A stretch of 64,000 bases of DNA from Hyphomicrobiales bacterium. Lineage in GTDB: Bacteria; Pseudomonadota; Alphaproteobacteria; Rhizobiales; Rhizobiaceae. The translations under genes and the position numbers were made by a program. How positions within the stretch are numbered: position 1 is the stretch's first letter; every line of letters begins with the position of its first letter. This document shows, piece by piece, positions 35,617-43,274 of this stretch. Under the pieces are notes generated by a model. That model did not search any database, was not told where the DNA came from, and worked only from the letters and a program-made list of their open reading frames with translations. Location of the stretch: assembly GCA_900469965.1 (NCBI GenBank), contig UBZP01000015.1, positions 215,806-279,805 of the forward strand, read 5' to 3'.

Positions 35617-36138
35617 ATGAGTGAGCCGAAGATCGTCCTGGTGGTGGCGGCTGCGCTGAACGGCGTGATCGGGCGGGACGGCGACCTGCCGTGGCGCCTG
35701 CCGTCGGACCTGAAGCGCTTCAAGCAGCTGACGATCGGCAAGCCGGTCGTGATGGGGCGCCGGACCTACCAGTCGATCGGCCGGCCTTTGCCGGGACGGC
35801 CGAACATCGTCGTCACCCGCGACACGGCCTTCCGCCCGGACGGCGTCATCGTCGCGCGCTCGGTGGAGGAGGCGCTGGTCTATGCCCGGCGGGAGGCGCA
35901 GGCGCTTTCGGCCGACGAAATCTGCATCATCGGCGGCGGCGACATCTACCGCCAGACGATCGCGATTGCGGACGTCATCCATGTGACGCAGGTGCAGGCG
36001 GACGTCGACGGCGACACGCGCTTTCCGCCGATCGACCCCAAGGTCTTCGACGTGGCGCACGAAGAGGAGATGCCGCAGGGGGAGAAGGACAGCCACCGGA
36101 TGCGTTTCCTGACCCATGTCCGGCGGGATTCGGTGTGA
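35617..36138 (+). CDS. folA: Dihydrofolate reductase
   Basis: 173-residue enzyme regenerating tetrahydrofolate after thymidylate synthesis. Motifs VVAAALNGVIGRDGDLPWRL (substrate and cofactor loop), VVMGRRTYQSIGRPLPGRPN (NADPH binding), CIIGGGDIYRQTIAIAD and the DGDTRFPPID segment are all family-typical. The ATG at 35617 starts the conserved N-terminus; 60 open codons upstream belong to no domain and overlap the GST gene. Grouped with thyA, as expected for a folate pathway pair. Confidence 0.96.
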   Translation: MSEPKIVLVVAAALNGVIGRDGDLPWRLPSDLKRFKQLTIGKPVVMGRRTYQSIGRPLPGRPNIVVTRDTAFRPDGVIVARSVEEALVYARREAQALSADEICIIGGGDIYRQTIAIADVIHVTQVQADVDGDTRFPPIDPKVFDVAHEEEMPQGEKDSHRMRFLTHVRRDSV

Positions 36139-36306
36139 TTTTACGCTTCTAAGGTTCTGTTCACGAACTATTTTGCCGCATCGGCCCGGAAGTTGACCCG
36201 CCTCCGTTGAAAGCCGGATGGGGGATACATATAACGGGTTCACATCATGTGACCGTGCTTCACATCGCGCGCATGAGAGCGGGAGTTTCCAGAGAAAGAG
36301 GTATTG

Positions 36307-37413
36307 ATGCCCTGGAGCAATCAGAACGGCGGCGGCGGCCCTTGGGGCGGCGGCGGCAACAATCAGGGACCATGGGGGCAGGGACCGAACCGCCCCCGCG
36401 GCAGCGGCGGCCCGCCGGATCTCGAGGAGATCATCCGGCGCGGGCAGGACCAGCTGAAGAACGTGGTTCCCGGTGGCTTCAACGGCGGCATCTTCGTCAT
36501 CGCGGCACTGCTGATCGGCGTGTTCTGGCTGATGAACTCCATCTACACCGTCCAGCCGGACGAGCGCGGCGTGGAACTGCGCTTCGGCAAGCCGAAGGAA
36601 GAGATTTCCATGCCCGGCCTGCACTTCCATTTCTGGCCGTTTGAATCGGTCGAGATGGTCACGATCACCGAGCAGCAGCAGAACATCGGCCGCCGCAGCG
36701 CCTCGGTGAACGCCGAGGACAGCGGGCTGATGCTGTCGGGCGACCAGAACATCGTCAACGTGCAGTTCTCGGTGCTCTATTCGGTCACCGACCCGCAGGC
36801 CTATCTCTTCAACCTCGAAAATCCCTCCTCGACGCTGCAGCAGGTGTCGGAGAGCGCGATGCGCGAAGTCGTCGGCCGCCGGCCGGCGCAGGACATCTTC
36901 CGCGACAACCGCCAGGCGATCGCCGAGGCGGTGAAGTCGACGATCCAGGCGACCATGGACGGATACGGGTCCGGGATTTCGATCAACACCGTGGCGATCG
37001 AGGACGCGGCGCCGCCGCGCGAGGTCGCCGACGCGTTCGACGAGGTGCAGCGCGCCGAGCAGGACGAGGACCGCTTCGTCGAAGAGGCGAACCAGTACTC
37101 CAACCAGCGGCTCGGCCGCGCCCGCGGTGAAGCCGCGCAGATCCGCGAGGAGGCCGCCGCCTACAAGAACCGCGTGGTCAACGAGGCCGAAGGCGAGGCG
37201 CAGCGCTTCATTTCGATCTACGAGCAGTATCGCCTGGCGCCGGACGTGACCCGCCAGCGCATGTTCCTGGAAACCATGGAGGGCGTCCTGAAGGGCTCCA
37301 AGACCGTCGTCATCGACGAAAAGCAGGGTGGCCAGGGCGTCGTGCCCTTCCTGCCGCTCAACGAGCTCGGCCGGGCCGCCACGCCCGCACAGCAGCAGGG
37401 AGGCACGCAGTGA
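36307..37413 (+). CDS. hflK: Membrane protease regulator HflK
   Basis: 368-residue band-7 (SPFH) protein that, with HflC, forms a large inner-membrane cage around the FtsH protease. It has a Gly/Pro/Asn-rich N-terminus (PWSNQNGGGGPWGGGGNN), one membrane helix (GIFVIAALLIGVFWLMNSIY) and the SPFH core (ERGVELRFGKPKEEISMPGL, GDQNIVNVQFSVLYSVTDPQ). The C-terminal half is a Glu/Ala-rich coiled coil. ATG 36307 is preceded by AGAGGT; a TTG just before it is less likely. hflC follows with a one-base overlap. Confidence 0.96.
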   Translation: MPWSNQNGGGGPWGGGGNNQGPWGQGPNRPRGSGGPPDLEEIIRRGQDQLKNVVPGGFNGGIFVIAALLIGVFWLMNSIYTVQPDERGVELRFGKPKEEISMPGLHFHFWPFESVEMVTITEQQQNIGRRSASVNAEDSGLMLSGDQNIVNVQFSVLYSVTDPQAYLFNLENPSSTLQQVSESAMREVVGRRPAQDIFRDNRQAIAEAVKSTIQATMDGYGSGISINTVAIEDAAPPREVADAFDEVQRAEQDEDRFVEEANQYSNQRLGRARGEAAQIREEAAAYKNRVVNEAEGEAQRFISIYEQYRLAPDVTRQRMFLETMEGVLKGSKTVVIDEKQGGQGVVPFLPLNELGRAATPAQQQGGTQ

Positions 37414-38360
37414 TGGGTAGCCGTTTGCCTGCCATTCTCGTCGGCATCGCCGTCGTGCTGTTCCTCGTCTATTCGTCGGTGTTCATCGTCAACGCCCGCG
37501 AACAGGCGATCGTCGTCCGCTTCGGCGAGATCCAGTCCGTCAAGACCGAGCCCGGCATCTATTTCAAGCTGCCGTTCGCCTTCATGGATGCCGATCGGGT
37601 GCAGTACGTCTCCGACCAGGAGCTGCGCTTCGACCTCGACAACATCCGCGTCCAGGTCTCCGGCGGCAAGTTCTACGAGGTCGACGCCTTCGTCGTCTAC
37701 CGCATCAGCGATGCCCGCCGCTTCCGCGAGGCGGTCTCGGCCGACCGGGATGCCGCCGAAGCGCGGCTGCGCACCCGTCTCGATGCGGCGCTGCGCCGGG
37801 TCTACGGTCTGCGCGGCTTCGAAGCGGCGCTGTCGGAGGAGCGCGCCTCGATGATGCGCGAGGTCCGCAACGAGCTGACGCCGGATGCGGAAAACCTCGG
37901 CCTGACGATTTCCGACGTCCGCATCCGCCGCACCGACCTGACGCAGGAGGTTTCGCAGCAGACCTTCGAGCGCATGAAGGCCGAGCGTCTCGCCGAGGCT
38001 GAGCTCATCCGCGCCCGCGGCAACGAGCAGGGCCAGACGCGCCGCGCCATCGCCGACCGCCAGGTCGTCGAGATCGTGGCCGAGGCCCGCCGCGAATCGG
38101 AGATCATCCGGGGTGAGGGCGATGCCGAGCGCAACCGCGTCTTCGGCGAAGCCTTCGAGCGCGATCCGGGCTTCTTCGCCTTCTATCGCTCGATGGAGGC
38201 GTACCGCCAGAGCCTCGGTGTCAGCGACACGACGCTGGTGCTCTCGCCGGATTCGGAGTTCTTCCGTTACTTCGGCGACATCGGCGGCCGTGCGCCGGCC
38301 TCCGGGTCCACCGCGGCACCGGGCCAGGCGGCACCGGCTGCACCCGCGCCCGCGCAATGA
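37413..38360 (+). CDS. hflC: Membrane protease regulator HflC
   Basis: 315-residue SPFH partner of HflK: N-terminal anchor (LPAILVGIAVVLFLVYSSVF), the REQAIVVRFGEIQSVKTEPG motif, coiled-coil region (RMKAERLAEAELIRARGNEQ) and a C-terminal tail rich in Pro/Ala. The ATG overlaps the hflK stop codon by one base (TGATG), indicating translational coupling. Together the two proteins modulate FtsH-dependent turnover of membrane and regulatory proteins. Confidence 0.96.
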   Translation: MGSRLPAILVGIAVVLFLVYSSVFIVNAREQAIVVRFGEIQSVKTEPGIYFKLPFAFMDADRVQYVSDQELRFDLDNIRVQVSGGKFYEVDAFVVYRISDARRFREAVSADRDAAEARLRTRLDAALRRVYGLRGFEAALSEERASMMREVRNELTPDAENLGLTISDVRIRRTDLTQEVSQQTFERMKAERLAEAELIRARGNEQGQTRRAIADRQVVEIVAEARRESEIIRGEGDAERNRVFGEAFERDPGFFAFYRSMEAYRQSLGVSDTTLVLSPDSEFFRYFGDIGGRAPASGSTAAPGQAAPAAPAPAQ

Positions 38361-38370
38361 GCCGGGCGTG

Positions 38371-38556
38371 ATGGCGGATTTCCTGACGGGGTTCGCATTC
38401 TTTCTCGTGATCGAGGGGCTGGTGTACGCACTGGCCCCTTCGTCCTTGAAGCGGATGGCGGCGATGCTGCCGGCCCTTCCGGACGGGCAGCTGCGGCTGT
38501 TCGGGCTGATCTCGGTGGTGCTCGGCGTCGGACTCGTCTGGCTGATCCGGGGATAG
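38371..38556 (+). CDS. DUF2065 small membrane protein
   Basis: 61-residue protein with two predicted membrane helices (FLTGFAFFLVIEGLVYALAP and RLFGLISVVLGVGLVWLIRG) linked by a basic/Pro loop. It matches the DUF2065 (YjeT-like) family that commonly follows hflC. Eleven bases after hflC, so cotranscribed. Function unknown; location suggests a minor component of the HflKC-FtsH region. Confidence 0.92.
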   Translation: MADFLTGFAFFLVIEGLVYALAPSSLKRMAAMLPALPDGQLRLFGLISVVLGVGLVWLIRG

Positions 38557-38804
38557 GACACCGGCTTCTGTGGATGAGCGGGGTCGGGCGATTGCGGGGC
38601 GGCCCACCGCCGGCGCATCTGTCCGGCAGGACCCGATACCGGTGCGAAACCGGGGATCGCTGCGGGCGGCCGCAATCGCGCGCCGATCACGAAGATTTAA
38701 CGGATGACGGCTGGACGGGCGCGGCCCGGCGGTTTCAAATATCCCCAATTCCGCCGCATCCATGGCGATGATTGACGGCTGAGAGAAGCGAAAGGACAGT
38801 GCAG

Positions 38805-40421
38805 ATGGCATCGAGCAGCAGGTCACGACATTTCGGCACGCAGGTGCTGGCGACGGCGCTTTCGATGCTCGTCGCAGGCACCGCGCTCATGCCGGCAGCT
38901 GCCTCTGCACAGGCGCAGGTCGCTCCGCAAGGGGCGGCACCCGCGACGCCGCCGGAGGGCATGCCGGCACCGCCGCCGCCGGGTGGCGCGATCCAGCCGC
39001 CGGCGATGGCGCCGCTTTCGGCGCCGCAGGGACCGGAGTCCGTCGCCGATCTGGCCGAACGCCTGCTCGGCGCGGTCGTGAACATCTCCACCTCGCAGAA
39101 CGTCAAGGCCGACGACGATGCGCCGGCGCCGCAGGTGCCGGAAGGCTCGCCCTTCCAGGATTTCTTCGACGAGTTCTTCAAGGGCCAGGAAGGCGAGGGC
39201 GGCAACGGGCCGCGGACCGTCAATTCGCTCGGTTCCGGCTTCGTCATCGATCCCACCGGCTTCATCGTCACCAACAACCATGTGATCGAGGGCGCCGACG
39301 ACATCGAGGCGAACTTCGCCGATGGCTCGAAGCTGAAGGCCAAGCTCGTCGGCGTCGACAGCAAGACCGACCTCGCGCTGCTCAAGGTCGAACCGGAGAA
39401 GCCGCTGGTGGCGGTGCCGTTCGGCGATTCACGGCAGATGCGCATCGGCGACTGGGTGATGGCGATCGGCAACCCCTTCGGCCTCGGCGGCTCGGTGACG
39501 GTCGGGATCATCTCGGCCCGCGGCCGCAACATCAATGCCGGGCCCTACGACAACTTCATCCAGACCGACGCTGCGATCAACCGCGGCAATTCCGGCGGCC
39601 CGCTGTTCAACATGAAGGGTGAGGTGATCGGCATCAACACCGCGATCATCTCGCCCTCCGGCGGTTCGATCGGCATCGGCTTCTCGGTGCCGACGGAACT
39701 CGCCCAGAACGTGATAGGGCAGTTGCGCGAATTCGGCGAGACGCGCCGCGGCTGGCTCGGCGTGCGCATCCAGCCGGTGACGGACGAGATCGCCGAGAGC
39801 CTCGGCATGGCGGACGCGAAGGGCGCGCTGGTGGCCGGCGTGATCAAGGGCGGGCCGGTCGACAACGGCGTGCTGAAGACCGGCGACGTGATCATTCGCT
39901 TCGACGGCAAGGATGTCGTCGAGATGCGCGACCTGCCGCGGGCCGTGGCCGAGAGCCCGGTCGGCAAGGCCGTCGACGTCGTGGTGATCCGCGACGACAA
40001 GGAAGTGACCGTCAAGGTCACCCTGGGACGGCTCGAGGACGGCGAGAAGCTGGCCGAGGCGAGCGCCACGCCGGATGCGGGCACGGACGACAAGTCGGCA
40101 CCCGGGCAGCCGAAGCCGGCAGCGCCGGTGGTTCTCGGGATGACGCTCGGGGCGCTGGACGAGGCCAACCGGAAGACGTTCTCGATCGCCGACGCGGTCA
40201 AGGGCGTGGTGATCACGGCCGTCGACGGGGCATCGGTCGCCGCCGAGCGGCGCATCCAGCCCGGCGACGTGATCGTCGAGATCGGCCAGGAGGCCGTGGC
40301 GACGCCCGATGACGTCTCCAAGCGCATCGGCGAACTGAAGTCGCAGGATCGCCGCAACGCGCTCCTGATGCTCGCCGACAAGACGGGCGCGCTGCGCTTC
40401 GTCACCGTGCGGATCGAGTAG
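38805..40421 (+). CDS. degP: Do-like periplasmic serine protease (DegP/HtrA family)
   Basis: 538-residue envelope protease/chaperone. An N-terminal signal (VLATALSMLVAGTALMPAA) is followed by a Pro/Ala linker, the trypsin-like domain with the catalytic triad in VTNNHVIEG (His), SKTDLALLKV (Asp) and NRGNSGGPLFN (Ser), then two PDZ domains (GWLGVRIQPVTDE; QPGDVIVEIGQEAV). It degrades misfolded exported proteins. ATG 38805, with AAAGGA upstream, was chosen over an in-frame ATG at 38772. It follows the hflK-hflC-DUF2065 genes on the same strand. Confidence 0.96.
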   Translation: MASSSRSRHFGTQVLATALSMLVAGTALMPAAASAQAQVAPQGAAPATPPEGMPAPPPPGGAIQPPAMAPLSAPQGPESVADLAERLLGAVVNISTSQNVKADDDAPAPQVPEGSPFQDFFDEFFKGQEGEGGNGPRTVNSLGSGFVIDPTGFIVTNNHVIEGADDIEANFADGSKLKAKLVGVDSKTDLALLKVEPEKPLVAVPFGDSRQMRIGDWVMAIGNPFGLGGSVTVGIISARGRNINAGPYDNFIQTDAAINRGNSGGPLFNMKGEVIGINTAIISPSGGSIGIGFSVPTELAQNVIGQLREFGETRRGWLGVRIQPVTDEIAESLGMADAKGALVAGVIKGGPVDNGVLKTGDVIIRFDGKDVVEMRDLPRAVAESPVGKAVDVVVIRDDKEVTVKVTLGRLEDGEKLAEASATPDAGTDDKSAPGQPKPAAPVVLGMTLGALDEANRKTFSIADAVKGVVITAVDGASVAAERRIQPGDVIVEIGQEAVATPDDVSKRIGELKSQDRRNALLMLADKTGALRFVTVRIE

Positions 40422-40633
40422 CGTCACGCCGGCTGGCATGCGTCCCGCCTGCGGGGGGGACGCCGGCAACCGCTCGAGCATCACGCGGTCGGGACGGTGC
40501 GCGTACCCTGCGGCATCTGGCTATCATCCGAGCCTCCAATTCGGGCCTTCCGCTGGTCAGAGGCTCGATCCGGACTGACGGCCTCGCTTGAGGCCGCAGC
40601 CTTCACCTCTCACGGCCCCCTAGCTCCTCGGCC

Positions 40634-40662
40634 CGTCATGCCGGACCTGATCCGGCACCCAG
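40634..40662. repeat. Rhizobial palindromic intergenic repeat (MPDLIRHPA type)
   Basis: TGCCGGA (40639-40645) and TCCGGCA (40651-40657) form an inverted repeat inside CGTCATGCCGGACCTGATCC. Translated, it reads VMPDLIRHPA, a recognisable signature of dispersed alphaproteobacterial intergenic repeats. Not coding. A separate hairpin GGCCTC-GCTT-GAGGCC lies at 40579-40594. Confidence 0.65.
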
Positions 40663-40759
40663 CGGCGCCGCGTGCCCGGCGCGGAGGCATTTTTCTCTGT
40701 GTTCCCGGCAGCTTATGCCGACAATCCCCGAAATCGATTCACCGACCTGGCCTTGCCGT

Positions 40760-41344
40760 TCAGCGTCCGATGCCGGCCGCCATTCGTTGCCGCCATGCCG
40801 CGCGACGGATCGCGTAGAAGGCGTGGCGGACGAGGTGAGGGTGGGTGGCCGGCACGCGGGGGTGGTCGAAGTCGCGGGCGGGATCGGCGGCCATGCCGAT
40901 GCGCTCCATGACGGCGATGGAGCGGGCGTTGTCCTTGACCGCGAAGGCGACGATCTCCTCGAGGCCGCAGGTGGTGAAGCCGTGCCGGATCAGCCCCGTT
41001 GCCGCCTCCGTCACATAGCCCTTGCCCCAATGGGGGCGGGCCAGCCGCCAGCCGATCTCGACGGTTCCGTCCGGCAGCACGGGTTCGAGATCGGTGCGGG
41101 CCAGGCCGCAAAAGCCGATCGGCCGGTCGTCGTGGGACAGCGCGATCGCGAAGAAGCCGTAGCCCGTCTCGCCGATCGTGCTGCGGATCCTGTCGAACAG
41201 CGCATCCGACTGTGGCCGGGTGCGGCGGAAGGGGAAATAGGCCATCACCTCCGGATCGGAATTGATCTCGTGGAAGAGATCGCGGTCGGTCTCCGCCCAG
41301 TTGCGGACCGTCAGCCGCTCCGTCGTGACGATGACGCCGTTCAT
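40760..41344 (-). CDS. GNAT family N-acetyltransferase (RimJ-like)
   Basis: 194-residue acetyltransferase with the RimJ/RimL arrangement: TERLTVRNWAETDRDLFHEI, the acetyl-CoA motif GWRLARPHWGKGYVTEAATG and a C-terminal VKDNARSIAVMERIGM. Likely acetylates a protein N-terminus or small amine; target unknown. Its ATG overlaps the serB stop codon (ATGA), so it is translationally coupled downstream of serB. Confidence 0.92.
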   Translation of the reverse strand: MNGVIVTTERLTVRNWAETDRDLFHEINSDPEVMAYFPFRRTRPQSDALFDRIRSTIGETGYGFFAIALSHDDRPIGFCGLARTDLEPVLPDGTVEIGWRLARPHWGKGYVTEAATGLIRHGFTTCGLEEIVAFAVKDNARSIAVMERIGMAADPARDFDHPRVPATHPHLVRHAFYAIRRAAWRQRMAAGIGR

Positions 41345-42243
41345 CGCGGCGCTGGCGGCGCGACGAAGTCGGTCTTGCGGTAGCCCTGGATGTAGAGCAG
41401 CGCCGTCAGGTCGCCGTGGTCGATGCGGATCTTCGCCTCGGCTGCGACGGCGGGCTTGGCGTGCAGGGCGACGCCGGAACCCGACAGCTGCAGCATGCCG
41501 AGATCGTTGGCGCCGTCGCCGACGGCCATGGCCTCGTCGGTGGAAATGCCGAGGCGGGTAGCGATGTCTTCCAGTGCATCCACCTTCGCCTGCTTGCCGA
41601 GGATCGGCTCGCGGACCTCGCCGGTCAGCTGCCCACCGTTCTCCAGGAGGACGTTGGCGCGGTTCTCGTCAAAGCCCAGCCGGGTGGCGATCGGCCCGGT
41701 GAAGACGGTGAAGCCGCCGGAGACGAGCGCGGTGTAGTAGCCGTTCGCCTTCATCGTGGCGATCAGTTCGGGACCGCCGGGGGTGAGCGTGATGCGGTTG
41801 GCGATGACGTCGCCCACGACCGACAGCGACAGGCCCTTCAACAGCGCCACGCGCTCGCGCAGTGCCGGCTCGAAGGCGATCTCGCCGTTCATGGCGCGGG
41901 CGGTGATCGCGGAGACCTTGTCCTTCAGGCCGACTTCATCGGCCAGCTCGTCGATGCATTCCTGGCCGATCATGGTCGAGTCCATGTCGGCGATCAGAAG
42001 CTTCTTGCGGCGCGTTTCCGCCTCCTGCACGACGAGGTCGACCGGGGCCGAGCCGATGGCGGCCAGCAACGTCGCGCGCGCCGTCGCCTCGTCCGTGCCG
42101 TCGCGCAGCGCGATGTCGCAGGCGATCCCGTCGGCGAGCCAGTAGAGGCCGGAGGCGTTGACCGCATCCGCCGCCCTCTCGCCGAGCGATGCGGCAAGCA
42201 CGGGATTTGACGGATTGGCGATAAGCGTGGCAACGAGAGCCAT
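41341..42243 (-). CDS. serB: Phosphoserine phosphatase
   Basis: 300-residue HAD phosphatase catalysing the last step of serine synthesis. Catalytic motif LLIADMDSTMIGQECIDELAD supplies the nucleophilic Asp, with downstream motifs ALVSGGFTVFTGPIATRLG and AVGDGANDLGML. The N-terminal half (VATLIANPSNPVLAASLGER) is the usual regulatory extension of bacterial SerB. The start at 42243 gives the family N-terminus; upstream open sequence belongs to the divergent miaA. CAGGAATTC lies upstream as a plausible ribosome site. The GNAT gene is coupled downstream. Confidence 0.97.
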   Translation of the reverse strand: MALVATLIANPSNPVLAASLGERAADAVNASGLYWLADGIACDIALRDGTDEATARATLLAAIGSAPVDLVVQEAETRRKKLLIADMDSTMIGQECIDELADEVGLKDKVSAITARAMNGEIAFEPALRERVALLKGLSLSVVGDVIANRITLTPGGPELIATMKANGYYTALVSGGFTVFTGPIATRLGFDENRANVLLENGGQLTGEVREPILGKQAKVDALEDIATRLGISTDEAMAVGDGANDLGMLQLSGSGVALHAKPAVAAEAKIRIDHGDLTALLYIQGYRKTDFVAPPAPR

Positions 42244-43168
42244 GACGAGAATTCCTGAAGCTGAGACTGGCGCCATCCTGATAACCGGCCCGACCGCGAG
42301 CGGCAAGTCCGCTCTCGCCGTGCGGCTGGCGCAGGCCCATGGCGGCGTGGTCGTCAATGCCGACAGCATGCAGGTCTACGACACACTCAGCATTCTGACG
42401 GCCCGCCCGCAGCCGGACGAGATGGGGGGCGTCGAGCATCGGCTCTACGGGCATGTGCCGGCCGGGCAGGCCTATTCCAGCGGCGCCTGGCTGCGGCAGG
42501 CGGCCGAGGTGGTGCAGGACTTGCGGGGGCGGGGGAGGCTGCCGGTCTTCGTCGGCGGCACCGGCCTCTATTTCAAGGCGCTGACGGGCGGGCTGTCGGA
42601 CATGCCGGCGATTCCTGCCGCCCTTCGCGAGGCCCTGCGGGCGCGGCTCGCCGAGGCGGGACCGCAGGCGCTGCATGCCGAGCTTGCCAGCCGCGATCCG
42701 CAGACCGCGGGGGCGATCCGGCCCACCGACGGGCAACGCATCCTGCGGGCGCTGGAGATCCTCGACGTCAGCGGCCGGTCGATTCGCGATTTCCAGTCGG
42801 CGGCGGGGCCGGCGATCGTGGATCCCACAAGAGCGCTGAAGCTCGTCGTGCTGCCGGAGCGCAGCCTGCTGCACACGCGCATCGACAGGCGCTTCGCACA
42901 GATGCTGCGCTCCGGCGCGCTCGAGGAGGTGCGGGCGCTGCTGGCGCTCGGGCTTTCGGCGGACATGCCGGTGATGAAGGCGATCGGCGTGCCGCAGATC
43001 GCATCCCTTCTGGCTGGCGAGATGAGCGAGGCCGAGGTGATCGAGCGGGGTGCGGCGGCGACCCGGCAATATGCCAAGCGACAGATGACCTGGTTCCGCA
43101 ACCAGATGGACGACAGCTGGATCAGGACCGACGGTCTTTCGACCGCGTTCGACCGATGGTCGGCCTGA
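42242..43168 (+). CDS. miaA: tRNA dimethylallyltransferase
   Basis: 308-residue enzyme adding an isopentenyl group to A37 of tRNAs reading UNN codons. P-loop AILITGPTASGKSALAVRLA, DSMQVYDTLSILTARP and VGGTGLYFKALTGGL are the canonical motifs. The ATG at 42242-42244 shares two bases with the divergent serB ATG (CATG), so each gene's ribosome binding site lies inside the other coding sequence. A longer start at 42158 is possible but would overlap serB by 86 bases and lies outside the family N-terminus. Confidence 0.96.
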   Translation: MTRIPEAETGAILITGPTASGKSALAVRLAQAHGGVVVNADSMQVYDTLSILTARPQPDEMGGVEHRLYGHVPAGQAYSSGAWLRQAAEVVQDLRGRGRLPVFVGGTGLYFKALTGGLSDMPAIPAALREALRARLAEAGPQALHAELASRDPQTAGAIRPTDGQRILRALEILDVSGRSIRDFQSAAGPAIVDPTRALKLVVLPERSLLHTRIDRRFAQMLRSGALEEVRALLALGLSADMPVMKAIGVPQIASLLAGEMSEAEVIERGAAATRQYAKRQMTWFRNQMDDSWIRTDGLSTAFDRWSA

Positions 43169-43274
43169 CATGCCGGCGGCCGTCCGGGGTCGTCGTCAAA
43201 GAATGAAGTCGCCCGACGACAGCGTCACGCGGGCGTTGTCCACGCATTTGGCGGGTGTTCCTGGGCCGGTGTCT

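Noticed and set aside
40497-40817. Open frame across the intergenic repeat after degP
   Set aside because: It merely translates the palindromic repeat (VMPDLIRHPA) and unrelated spacer; not a protein.
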